24,784 nt of DNA from positions 1 to 24,784 of the forward strand of contig CAYMMM010000012.1 in NCBI GenBank assembly GCA_964391595.1. Reading direction: 5' to 3'. The position numbers and the translations under genes are program-made. Position 1 is the stretch's first letter. The number at the start of each line of letters is the position of its first letter. Source of the DNA: JADZGC01 sp964391595. Lineage in GTDB: Bacteria; Patescibacteriota; Saccharimonadia; CAILAD01; GCA-016700035. Of the stretch, positions 13,576-21,067 are shown in pieces. A model generated the notes under the pieces. That model was not told the origin of the DNA. It searched no databases and saw nothing but the letters and a program-made list of their open reading frames with translations.

Positions 13576-15486
13576 TTATTCGAGTACTGCCTTGATACGA
13601 CGCACGCCAGCCGATGAGCTTTCTTCTTTGAGGATGCGGAAGTGCCCGAGCTCGCCAGTGCGCGACACATGTGGACCGCCACAAATCTCGCGCGAGTACC
13701 AATCGCCATCATTTTCGCCAACCGTATAGACTTTCACGACATCTGGATATTTTTCACCAAAAGCACCAAGTGCACCAGCCTCAAACGCGGCATCTTTCTC
13801 CATCTCGATGAAGCTTACTGGCAGATCTCGAGCAATCACATCATTGACGATCTTCTCAACTTCGGCGATCTGCTCAGATGTCATTTTATCTTGGTGCGAG
13901 AAGTCAAATCGCAAGCGCTCAGGAGTAATGTTACTCCCCCGCTGCATCACATGGTCACCAAGTACATTGCGCAGCGCGCGATACATCAAGTGCGTCGCCG
14001 TGTGATACTGCACGGTCTTAGCAGAGTGATCGGCCAACCCACCCTTAAACTGTCCGGCAGTTGCGGTACGCGAGCGCTCTTTTTGCTCATCAAGCAAACG
14101 ATTGTATTCTTCCCGCCACTTCTCATCAATCGGCACACCTTCCTGCTCGGCTTCTTCCAGGCTCATCTCGGCAGGAAACCCATACGTGTCCGAGAGCTGG
14201 AAGATAAGTTTGCCCGTCAGTGAAGTACGCTTGCCGGTTGGTTTTGGTGGTCGCTGCGTGAAATCTAGCTCACTCGTACGCTTCTCAAACTCACGCAAAC
14301 CACGTTCGAGCGTCTTACGAAACTGCTCTTCCTCGGCACGCAAGGCTTCGAGAACATCACTAGCTTGCTCGACGACCTCAGGGTACGCTTCCTTATATAT
14401 ATCAATGACTGTGGGTACGATTGCTGCCATTAGTCCCGACTCGATGCCGAGCTCAAGCCCGCGTCGAATTGCGCGTCGAGTCAATCGACGCAAAACATAG
14501 CCCTGAGCAGTGTTACTTGGTCGAATCCCATCCACCGCCATAAAGGTCGCGCCGCGCACGTGGTCTGCAATGACTCGCATCGCCGTCTCATTGCCTTCAT
14601 ATGACAAGCTCGAAATTACACTCAACTGCTCGACGATAGGCCATAGGAGACTGGTGCGATAGACGTCTGGGTTACCATTGACTGCTGCTGCTTGGCGCTC
14701 AAGGCCGCCGCCGAAGTCGATATTCTGATGACGCAGCGGCTCGAAACCACTCTCGGTCTTGATGTACTGCATGAAGACATTATTGCCGATCTCCAGGAAG
14801 CGTGGTGAATCGCTAGCGGGATGAGGTTGGCCATGGCTCGCGTCGTGATGCTCGTCGCCGAAATCATAGAAGACCTCACTATCTGGACCACCCGGTTCGC
14901 CTACTGGCATATTGGCCGGCACGCCAGCCCGACTCCACCAGTTTTCTTTTGCATCATAATAAAATATGCGCCCACCCTGCATGCCATCTCGATCGCCGTC
15001 TTCGCATGAACCGATTGCAACGATCTTAGCTTCAACACCTGCCGATTCAAAGAGTTCCTGCCAGATCTTCGCCGCATCTTCATCGCGCGGGATACCCAGC
15101 TCATCATCACCAATGAAAGCTGTCACGTAGAGCTTATTCGGGTCAAGACCAAGCTCGCCAGTCAAAAACTCCCAGAACCAACGAATTTGTTCTTTTTTGA
15201 AGTAGTCCCCAAGTGACCAATTACCAAGCATCTCGAAGAATGTCGTATGACTTGTGTCACCAACCTCATCAATGTCCTGCACACGAATACAGGTCTGCGA
15301 ATCAACGAGCCGTGTCCCCTCAGGATGTGGTTCGCCAAGCAAGTACGGCACCATTGGCTGCATACCGGAGCCGGTGAAAAGCGTCGTTGGATCACCATCC
15401 GGCACGATGCTGGCACGCGGAATCACCACATGCCCTTGTGCGCACATGAAGTCTAGGTATTTCTTACGGATGTCATTCGCATTCAT
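13576..15486 (-). CDS. alaS: Alanyl-tRNA synthetase, short form
   Basis: 636 aa (typical bacterial AlaRS ~875). It attaches Ala to tRNA-Ala. Class II catalytic motifs are seen in the first 250 residues (LFTGSGMQPMVPYL, HTTFFEMLGNWSLGDYFK). The helical tRNA-recognition domain runs to about 470. The editing domain has both zinc/catalytic signatures: HTATH near 494 and CGGPH near 599. The protein stops right after the editing domain (AGVRRIKAVLE), so the C-terminal DHHA1/C-Ala domain is absent. The ~90-residue beta-barrel that normally precedes HxxxH is also missing, replaced by a short GQFKGGLADHSAKT linker. The ATG is exactly 8 nt after a TATAAT box, so it is predicted leaderless. Confidence 0.96.
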   Translation of the reverse strand: MNANDIRKKYLDFMCAQGHVVIPRASIVPDGDPTTLFTGSGMQPMVPYLLGEPHPEGTRLVDSQTCIRVQDIDEVGDTSHTTFFEMLGNWSLGDYFKKEQIRWFWEFLTGELGLDPNKLYVTAFIGDDELGIPRDEDAAKIWQELFESAGVEAKIVAIGSCEDGDRDGMQGGRIFYYDAKENWWSRAGVPANMPVGEPGGPDSEVFYDFGDEHHDASHGQPHPASDSPRFLEIGNNVFMQYIKTESGFEPLRHQNIDFGGGLERQAAAVNGNPDVYRTSLLWPIVEQLSVISSLSYEGNETAMRVIADHVRGATFMAVDGIRPSNTAQGYVLRRLTRRAIRRGLELGIESGLMAAIVPTVIDIYKEAYPEVVEQASDVLEALRAEEEQFRKTLERGLREFEKRTSELDFTQRPPKPTGKRTSLTGKLIFQLSDTYGFPAEMSLEEAEQEGVPIDEKWREEYNRLLDEQKERSRTATAGQFKGGLADHSAKTVQYHTATHLMYRALRNVLGDHVMQRGSNITPERLRFDFSHQDKMTSEQIAEVEKIVNDVIARDLPVSFIEMEKDAAFEAGALGAFGEKYPDVVKVYTVGENDGDWYSREICGGPHVSRTGELGHFRILKEESSSAGVRRIKAVLE

Positions 15487-15494
15487 ATCTGGAG

Positions 15495-15500
15495 ATTATA
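15495..15500 (-). promoter_or_regulatory. alaS -10 box (leaderless)
   Basis: Perfect TATAAT on the minus strand, 8 nt before the alaS ATG. The -35 region (TGTAAA, 17 nt upstream) is weak. No SD. Confidence 0.75.
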
Positions 15501-15531
15501 CCATCCCTGCATCATTTTTTACATTGACTAT

Positions 15532-15583
15532 TTGAAGAATGCATGATTAAGTAGTATATACTCAATCGCACCTATACATGGAG
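15532..15583 (+). promoter_or_regulatory. Promoter and leader of the 15589-16790 unit
   Basis: -35 TTGAAG (15532-15537), 17 nt, -10 TATATA (15555-15560); TAGTAT at 15552 is an alternative. The shared motif TCGCACCTA is at 15566-15574, and the SD GGAGG (15580-15584) follows 5 nt later. Confidence 0.6.
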
Positions 15584-15588
15584 GCATC

Positions 15589-15732
15589 GTGGATATCGGT
15601 GAACCCGTGCGCGAGGGAGAAATCCCTGCGCCAATTGAAATCGAAGAACCGAGTGAGGCGAGGCCGGGGTCCGCACCAGAAGAACCTGCTCCCCCAGCAC
15701 CCGTTCAGCCAGACCTGGAGCCCGCACGATGA
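15589..15732 (+). CDS. 47-aa acidic proline/glutamate-rich peptide
   Basis: A GTG start with GGAGG 4 nt upstream opens a 47-codon frame ending in TGA, which overlaps the next ATG (ATGA). The peptide is almost entirely Glu, Pro and Ala (GEIPAPIEIEEPSEARPG, EEPAPPAPVQPDLEP), so it is probably disordered and very acidic. No family is recognised. It may be a leader peptide that couples translation of the membrane protein, or a partner of it. The promoter, SD and overlap favour real translation. Confidence 0.6.
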   Translation: MDIGEPVREGEIPAPIEIEEPSEARPGSAPEEPAPPAPVQPDLEPAR

Positions 15733-16790
15733 ATGACATCAATCGAGCAAGAACAAGCTGGCTCAGCAAGCCGAAGGTCGTTTCGGCGATCATTACAGCG
15801 GCACTTGCACTCTGGCTGGTGGGTTTCAATACGCTCATTCCTGTGCTTGTGCTCGTAGCCGCGGCACTGCTCCGCAAGAAAATCGAGAAACGACAAGAGA
15901 TTGCCACCAGTCGTGAGCTCTTCTTGTTTTTTACAATTGTCATCACCGATTTCGTCCGCTGGGTAATAGTAATACGCCCCGGCTCAGACGCACGCTTTGA
16001 CTTCCCGCTGCTAACACCCTTTGCGGACCTCGGTGGCGGACAGCTTTTTATCGCATTCTCGTATGGGATGATACTTGCTGGACTAATGAAAGTCGGTATC
16101 TACGGCGATCATAGCCCGACAATACCAGAGAGCTTTCAACGATCACTGGATCAGCTCTTCCCAGACAGTCCCAAGAAGCTGGGGCAGGATGTGGCGAAAA
16201 GGAGTGACGATGTAATCCCCGACACTCCACTACGTGGCTACAAGTGTGGATTGATCCTCTACTGCCCAGCAGAACATCGCGTGTTTTTCAAAGGATTGCG
16301 TCAGACCGTAAATGCCGTTTCGGAGGCGAGTTGCAACCTTCTCGCACATGTGCCCGCCGCACATCCTGGCTGCACCTGTGGCTTCTACAGCCTCAAGGAT
16401 CCTCGACAGCTGGTGATACACGGGTATATCTGGCACACCAACCAGCGCACCGTCAAGGAAGTACTGGAGTGTGACTACTGGGGCCAGTTCGTCGAGGGTG
16501 AAGACGGATGTCGCGCGCAATGGCAGCGCATTCTCGCCGTGCAGTTCGCACCATTCTGTACGCACTACAACAAAAAAGACACATGTTGTGATGATCCGCT
16601 TGTCTTCACAACGCACTCCCATCGAAACGTCCCCTACAAGCAGACTGATACGGATGCTTACCGTATACAACCTGTGTGCCTCAAGCACCTGGACGAATTC
16701 CACACTGGCCAGCCATCATGGTCCCTGCCAGATCTCGCCGCACTTGCTGGCGTCGAAATCGGCTGGCAAAACTGGGCTCCTACTTCATAG
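15729..16790 (+). CDS. Membrane protein with C-terminal Cys-rich CxCGxY domain
   Basis: 353 aa. Three or four membrane segments (about 18-48, 64-80, 100-120) are followed by a soluble domain (about 165-353) rich in Cys, His and Trp. In it, HPGCTCGFYSLKD is followed ~40 residues later by YWGQFVEGEDGCRAQWQRIL. This resembles, from memory, a domain in actinobacterial and mycobacteriophage proteins (CxCGxYA ... WGxxxExxxGxRA) of unknown function. Later cysteines (FCTHYNKKDTCCDDP, VCLKHLDEFH) could bind metal. Translation is coupled to the 47-aa ORF by ATGA. The domain match needs a profile search. Confidence 0.7.
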   Translation: MNDINRARTSWLSKPKVVSAIITAALALWLVGFNTLIPVLVLVAAALLRKKIEKRQEIATSRELFLFFTIVITDFVRWVIVIRPGSDARFDFPLLTPFADLGGGQLFIAFSYGMILAGLMKVGIYGDHSPTIPESFQRSLDQLFPDSPKKLGQDVAKRSDDVIPDTPLRGYKCGLILYCPAEHRVFFKGLRQTVNAVSEASCNLLAHVPAAHPGCTCGFYSLKDPRQLVIHGYIWHTNQRTVKEVLECDYWGQFVEGEDGCRAQWQRILAVQFAPFCTHYNKKDTCCDDPLVFTTHSHRNVPYKQTDTDAYRIQPVCLKHLDEFHTGQPSWSLPDLAALAGVEIGWQNWAPTS

Positions 16791-16803
16791 TGGGAGCTTT
16801 TTC
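16776..16803 (+). terminator. Terminator containing the 15729 gene stop codon
   Basis: GCTCCTAC (16776-16783) pairs with GTGGGAGC (16790-16797, one G-U), followed by TTTTTC. The TAG stop (16788-16790) lies at the loop-stem border. Confidence 0.8.
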
Positions 16804-16808
16804 ATACT

Positions 16809-17246
16809 TTAACCCTGGATAAGCTTACTGAGGCTCGAATAAAATACACCCACAAAAATGAGCAAGATACCTAAAACTATCAAGACAATCGACAAGACTC
16901 CCCATGCCATTTTATTGTTAGACGAAGCACTGCCGATCGTGATCGGATAATTTCTGCTACGCAACTGACCAACGATGTCGTCTGCCTTGTTTGTCAAAAG
17001 ATTAATATGTATATCCGCCGTCCGCAAGGTAAGCGATACGGCGGTAGCAGTGACAGTTATCGCTACACCGGCCGGGATCTCCCATACCTTGTTCAAACCC
17101 GCAAGCTTTATCCCTGTATCCGATACTGTCAGCTCCCCACCCGGCGAATGTGTGGCCGCAAACGAAACGGCGCCCTTACTCACATCAAAACCAGCGAGTT
17201 TAACCGTATAGCCTGCACTCTGATTCGTAGATTTCGCTTGCTGCAT
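16809..17246 (-). CDS. Tail-anchored single-TM protein, unknown function
   Basis: 145 aa from ATG (SD AAAGGA 8 nt upstream; -10 candidate TATATT just before). The first ~110 residues look beta-rich (YTVKLAGFDVSKGAVSFAATH, AITVTATAVSLTLRTADIHI). A membrane segment lies at about 113-137, followed by a short tail (SSLSKLIQG). No signal peptide. No family is recognised. It follows the 17297 gene by 50 nt and may be expressed separately. Confidence 0.65.
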   Translation of the reverse strand: MQQAKSTNQSAGYTVKLAGFDVSKGAVSFAATHSPGGELTVSDTGIKLAGLNKVWEIPAGVAITVTATAVSLTLRTADIHINLLTNKADDIVGQLRSRNYPITIGSASSNNKMAWGVLSIVLIVLGILLIFVGVFYSSLSKLIQG

Positions 17247-17296
17247 GAGGATTTTCCTTTATGTAATATATACTAACACCCTGCGTCGCAAAGGGC

Positions 17297-18406
17297 TTAG
17301 GAGCTCGAGACTTCGACCTTCAGCGAGTTCAGCACATCGACAAGCTTCTTATAGATAGCTTCGGCTTCGGAGCCATAGACATTATCTTTTGCTACCGCGC
17401 TGTTTGCGGACTTGATCTCATCTGCATAAGGAGTCTGATCCCCATATGCAAGTATCTTTTGCGAGAGCGAATCGAGCACAGCGATATCCGCGGCAACCAG
17501 GATTTTCTTATCTGCACCGTTAATGTCTTTGACGGTCGTCAGCATAAGTGCATACAGATGAGGGTTATAGCCATCATTCTGACGCTGCTGCCCTATCGTC
17601 GTGTAGCCGGTCCAGCCCTTGGCAGTCACGAGATCGACTTTGCGCCACTGAGCTGAGGCAGTATTTGAAGTGAAAGGAAAGAGTACTCTATTTTTGGTAT
17701 CCGGCAGATATTTACTCGCCGTTGTCTCCTTCGCAGAGAGTAGCACTTCGAGATTTGTCACCATCGCCTGCTTATCTGCCGCCCTGTACGGACCACCGAA
17801 GATACTAAATGGATCTACGGTATAGCTCACTCCTGCCTGCGCGACATCATCAGTCTTCTGCCACGCAGTCACATCGATCGCCGTAATAGTACCGGTCCGC
17901 GCACCAGTCGGTTTGTCTTGAAACCCATCTGCTAGCGAGAACTGCCAGTATGCATAGCCACCCGTACCTACACGCAGATCTGGATTAAGCTGTGACTGCA
18001 ATCGGTATCCGATCGGTGCCGTAAGGGTACTCGTCAGATAATTCTTTGTCTTGCCATCACTCGTAGTCGAAAATACTTGCTTCAACTGCATCGTGTCAGT
18101 GAGCAGTTGAGGAGTCGGTGTGGCAGTTGCCTCCACGGGAACTACAGCAGTATTCTTTTGACGCTCCTTATACCAGAGATAGCCTAGGGCACCACAGCCG
18201 ATCAATAATACTACAATGAGCAGCATACTCGCTATTCGGCCGCCTCGCTTGGGTGGCACATTTGGAGGCGGAGGTGGCCCGACGGGTTGCGGAAAATCGG
18301 TGACATACTTTTGATTTTCTGGAGCAGGCGTATGCGGCGAACTTATCGAGCTCGGCATAACGACTGGTGCTGGTGTACTGAGAGTAGGGCGTTCGTCTGG
18401 TAACAT
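17297..18406 (-). CDS. Bitopic membrane protein with Pro-rich N-terminus
   Basis: 369 aa. The N-terminal ~55 residues are Pro/Ser-rich and predicted cytosolic (GPPPPPNVPPKRGGR). One membrane segment follows (about 58-78, ending LGYLWYKER), then a ~290-aa extracellular domain with no recognised family. The region around the TM matches that of the upstream gene product (RGG[KR]...LGYL[YW]Y), so the two probably share an origin or an assembly role. The ATG is 9 nt after the upstream stop with AAGGA between. No lipobox or sorting signal is seen. Confidence 0.7.
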   Translation of the reverse strand: MLPDERPTLSTPAPVVMPSSISSPHTPAPENQKYVTDFPQPVGPPPPPNVPPKRGGRIASMLLIVVLLIGCGALGYLWYKERQKNTAVVPVEATATPTPQLLTDTMQLKQVFSTTSDGKTKNYLTSTLTAPIGYRLQSQLNPDLRVGTGGYAYWQFSLADGFQDKPTGARTGTITAIDVTAWQKTDDVAQAGVSYTVDPFSIFGGPYRAADKQAMVTNLEVLLSAKETTASKYLPDTKNRVLFPFTSNTASAQWRKVDLVTAKGWTGYTTIGQQRQNDGYNPHLYALMLTTVKDINGADKKILVAADIAVLDSLSQKILAYGDQTPYADEIKSANSAVAKDNVYGSEAEAIYKKLVDVLNSLKVEVSSS

Positions 18407-18415
18407 GGCTATTCC

Positions 18416-19420
18416 TTATTGCACTGCCAAGGTTGAGAGTAATGTCTTAACGATCTTAAGGTCGGATAGCTGAAGTGCTTGGACTGTTTTGTCTGTATTG
18501 CATGCCCCACCTGAAGTGTCAAACTGGTAATACGTATCACCAAACTTGAAGATGCTTTGGTTATCCGGCTTTGATTCTGCAAAGGTTCCGGGCGCAGAAA
18601 TAACCTGTTCATTCCCTTTGTGAGAAGTAAGGATACCGAGCGGCGCATCACTGGCTTGGCATTTATAGCCCCCGTCTGTCACGATTTTTCGCTCAGCAGC
18701 AATCAGTGAAGTGGATGAGAACTTAACCAAACTATGCACTGTACCATCCTTATCTTGCGTCTCACTATATGTGTAAGTAACCTTATTTGTGTCGCTCGTG
18801 AGCTTATATGTCAGGCCAAGCTCTGGGATCGAGCGCTTGCTTGCGCTATCTCCGACGAGCGTGGAACTTGTCGGCTCGGTCGTAGAACTCGCATTCACCT
18901 GTGCTTTTAGGGTCTCTTTGTCTGAATTGGCTTGCTTCAAGTCATCATTGAGCTTACTGACCTGAGAGCGGCTTGCGTAGTATAAGTACCCCAGTCCTAC
19001 GGTCGCAATCATGAGCACCAGGGCCAAAATGAGCGCTCCTTTACCGCCACGTCTGGCAGGAGTGTGCGAGACGGGGAGGTTGTCCTCTTTCATCTCTGCT
19101 AGATCGTCCTTACTCTTATGCGCGTGCGCCGTAAGCTTCGTGGGCTCGGCACTCACTCCATTCGACTGGGGTTTCGCTGCTGCCTTCATCTCCGGCTCGG
19201 GCTTTGGTTTACCATTGACCTTCACTTGAAAACCAGAGCCAGAATGCTTCTCGCCATCCGCTACAAGCTTGTCGGGGAGATCGGCAACCGTCTTCTTCTC
19301 GGCTCGCTTATCGAGTTTGAAGTCATTATCTTCTTTTACCACGCCTTTGGGTTGTGGCATATAGGCCATTGAGCTTGCCGCGGAATCCGGAGCTGAGCTT
19401 GTTTTTTTCTCGTCGTCCAT
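18416..19420 (-). CDS. Bitopic membrane protein with coiled-coil stalk
   Basis: 334 aa. A long charged, disordered cytosolic part (1-125, Lys/Glu/Pro-rich), a membrane segment (about 130-150, LILALVLMIATVGLGYLYY), a short coiled coil (SRSQVSKLNDDLKQANSDKETLKAQV), a Thr/Ser linker, and an extracellular domain (about 195-334) with two cysteines (YKCQASD, GACNTDK) that may form a disulfide. No family is recognised. First gene of a pair with 17297-18406. An extended -10 (TGC-TAAAAT) lies ~30 nt upstream of the ATG; the SD is weak. Confidence 0.7.
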   Translation of the reverse strand: MDDEKKTSSAPDSAASSMAYMPQPKGVVKEDNDFKLDKRAEKKTVADLPDKLVADGEKHSGSGFQVKVNGKPKPEPEMKAAAKPQSNGVSAEPTKLTAHAHKSKDDLAEMKEDNLPVSHTPARRGGKGALILALVLMIATVGLGYLYYASRSQVSKLNDDLKQANSDKETLKAQVNASSTTEPTSSTLVGDSASKRSIPELGLTYKLTSDTNKVTYTYSETQDKDGTVHSLVKFSSTSLIAAERKIVTDGGYKCQASDAPLGILTSHKGNEQVISAPGTFAESKPDNQSIFKFGDTYYQFDTSGGACNTDKTVQALQLSDLKIVKTLLSTLAVQ

Positions 19421-19504
19421 TGATGGTTCACGATCCTTATTACGCTCACTATTTTAGCATAAGCGAGATAAAGTCTCAGCGTTTTACGAGATTTTTAATA
19501 GTCA

Positions 19505-20563
19505 CTAGCACATGATGCCGCCGCCAAGAACCGCATCGCCATCGTACACTACCGCGTGTTGACCAGCCGCCACACCTCGATGTGCGCCATCGAGCAAGTG
19601 AATCCGCCAGCCCGTTGCAGTTTGTATGAGCTGACATTGCAGCAGTTCGCCAAGATGACGAATGCGCACACGGTAATTCGTACCCTCCTCTACGGCCGAC
19701 CACCAGACACACTCCTCAATATCGTAATGCTCGCGTCGTAACTTCTCGGGATCAGTGGTCACAGTCACTTGGCGCGTGAGAAGATCCTTACGAAGAACAT
19801 AATACGGCGTCCCGCCGCCAATCCCCAATCCGTGCCTCTGTCCGATAGTGAAGAGCTCTACGCCATGATGCTGCCCGAGGACGGTGCCGGATTCATCCAC
19901 GACTTCTCCGGAATGCAATTCTGAGAACTCTTCCAGAAAATCTTTGAGCGGTACCTTGCCTACAAAGCAGAGGCCCATGCTGTCGGGACGTGCTGCGGTC
20001 GGCAGACCAGCCGCTCGAGCAAGCTCGCGGACTGCAGGCTTGTGCAACTCACCGATTGGGAAAAGTGTATGTTGTGCAGCATCCTGTGGCATGCGATAAA
20101 GGAAGTACGTCTGATCTTTTTTCGGATCAACTGCCTGCATAAGTCGGGCGTCGTGCATGCGCGCATAGTGCCCGGTTGCGACAAAGTCTGCCCCATCGGC
20201 ACGGCAAAGATCGTAAAATAATCGAAACTTTATGTCCTGATTGCAGAGTACATCGGGATTTGGAGTCTGACCTGCTTGATATGCTGCGACCATGACATCG
20301 ACTACTTTCTGCCTGTATTGATCTTGGAGATCAAATATCTTCAGCTCGATCCCGAGATGAGCCGCAACGCTCTTTGCACTCCGCAGGTCATCCTCCCAAG
20401 GACAAATATTCCCCGCGATATCTCGCGTCCAGTTCTTCATGTACGCACCAACGACCGTGTACCCTTCTTTTTTGAGCAGCAACGCAGCAACGCTTGAGTC
20501 AACCCCTCCGGAGAGGCCGACATATACGACTTGTTTTTGTGGTGATAGAGAATGTGATGTCAT
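19505..20563 (-). CDS. mnmA: tRNA-specific 2-thiouridylase MnmA
   Basis: 352 aa, full length. It makes 2-thiouridine at U34 of tRNAs for Lys, Glu and Gln. The PP-loop ATP-pyrophosphatase motif is SGGVDSS (18-24). The catalytic cysteine is C107 in NPDVLCN and the second is C199 in GLCFVG; both are required for sulfur transfer. The C-terminal half holds the usual beta-barrels (FTIGQRHGLGIGGGTPYYV). The ATG is exactly 8 nt after a TAATAT box without SD, so it is predicted leaderless. The sulfur donor, a cysteine desulfurase, is encoded ~2 kb upstream on the same strand. Confidence 0.97.
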   Translation of the reverse strand: MTSHSLSPQKQVVYVGLSGGVDSSVAALLLKKEGYTVVGAYMKNWTRDIAGNICPWEDDLRSAKSVAAHLGIELKIFDLQDQYRQKVVDVMVAAYQAGQTPNPDVLCNQDIKFRLFYDLCRADGADFVATGHYARMHDARLMQAVDPKKDQTYFLYRMPQDAAQHTLFPIGELHKPAVRELARAAGLPTAARPDSMGLCFVGKVPLKDFLEEFSELHSGEVVDESGTVLGQHHGVELFTIGQRHGLGIGGGTPYYVLRKDLLTRQVTVTTDPEKLRREHYDIEECVWWSAVEEGTNYRVRIRHLGELLQCQLIQTATGWRIHLLDGAHRGVAAGQHAVVYDGDAVLGGGIMC

Positions 20564-20571
20564 AGCTAAAA

Positions 20572-20577
20572 ATATTA
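20572..20577 (-). promoter_or_regulatory. mnmA -10 box (leaderless)
   Basis: Minus-strand TAATAT with 8 nt to the ATG. No good -35. It lies just past the T tract ending the upstream structured RNA. Confidence 0.6.
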
Positions 20578-20596
20578 TTCACTAAATGCTTACTTA

Positions 20597-20632
20597 AAAG
20601 AAACCCGCCACCCCCAACAGGAAGCGACGGTT
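20597..20632 (-). terminator. Terminator of the structured RNA
   Basis: On the minus strand an interrupted stem (AACC..CGC paired with GCG.GGTT) is followed directly by TTTCTTTT. Confidence 0.6.
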
Positions 20633-21020
20633 GGTTGATCTGGGGCATTCCGCCCCAGATCAACGACGTGTGCAGTGCATGGATGCTTTCAGGCACCAGG
20701 ATACTGCAGCGAGAAGCATTCTGTGAGAATGCAGTCGATCGCGGGGTGGTCCGTGCACCCTCCGGACCACCCTTGTGCGAGACAACACTCTGCCGCCTAT
20801 GGGTCGGCGCGACAGTGCGTTGTCAGTCTTATTCCATCACATGCAGCCTACGGCATGCAGTGCTTGATGGACGGTGGGGTCAGCCACGGTTTCCCCCCTG
20901 ATACCGCGGCCAACCCCACCTGGTTTGAGTTTCTGGTCGCCGTCTTGCCGGCCCCCCTTCAACTCAAACGATCTTCTCTACGTACGTATTGTATTACGTA
21001 TGCAAGGTGCGTACTTACGA
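20597..21020 (-). ncRNA. Candidate structured non-coding RNA (~425 nt), unknown class
   Basis: A consensus promoter and a terminator bound a 500-bp gap between DUF218 and mnmA on the minus strand. The interval folds into a series of hairpins with exact complementarity: 20923-20931 with 20961-20969; 20873-20880 with 20913-20920, nested with 20883-20890/20903-20910; 20834-20839 with 20865-20870; 20781-20786 with 20819-20824; 20744-20753 with 20763-20772; 20716-20722 with 20726-20732; and a 13-bp stem 20634-20646/20652-20664. No SD-led ORF fits. Conserved motifs of RNase P RNA, tmRNA and bacterial SRP RNA were looked for on both strands and not found. The start position is inferred from the promoter. 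Confidence 0.7.
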
Positions 21021-21026
21021 AGAGTA

Positions 21027-21055
21027 ATGATACGGGATCCAGTAAGCCATGTCAA
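21027..21055 (-). promoter_or_regulatory. Strong promoter of the structured RNA
   Basis: Minus strand: -35 TTGACA (21055-21050), 17 nt, -10 TATCAT (21032-21027). A degenerate copy of the shared leader motif, ACGCACCTT, is at 21012-21004. Confidence 0.85.
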
Positions 21056-21067
21056 GCAACAATCTCC

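Noticed and set aside
15254..15535. Plus-strand ORFs opposite the start of alaS
   Set aside because: Antisense shadows without SD or promoter.
20597..21020. RNase P RNA, tmRNA or SRP RNA
   Set aside because: Hallmark core sequences were sought on both strands. A short stretch (GGGGGGAAACC on the minus strand) recalls part of RNase P RNA, and TTTCAGGCACC recalls SRP domain IV, but the invariant neighbours are absent.
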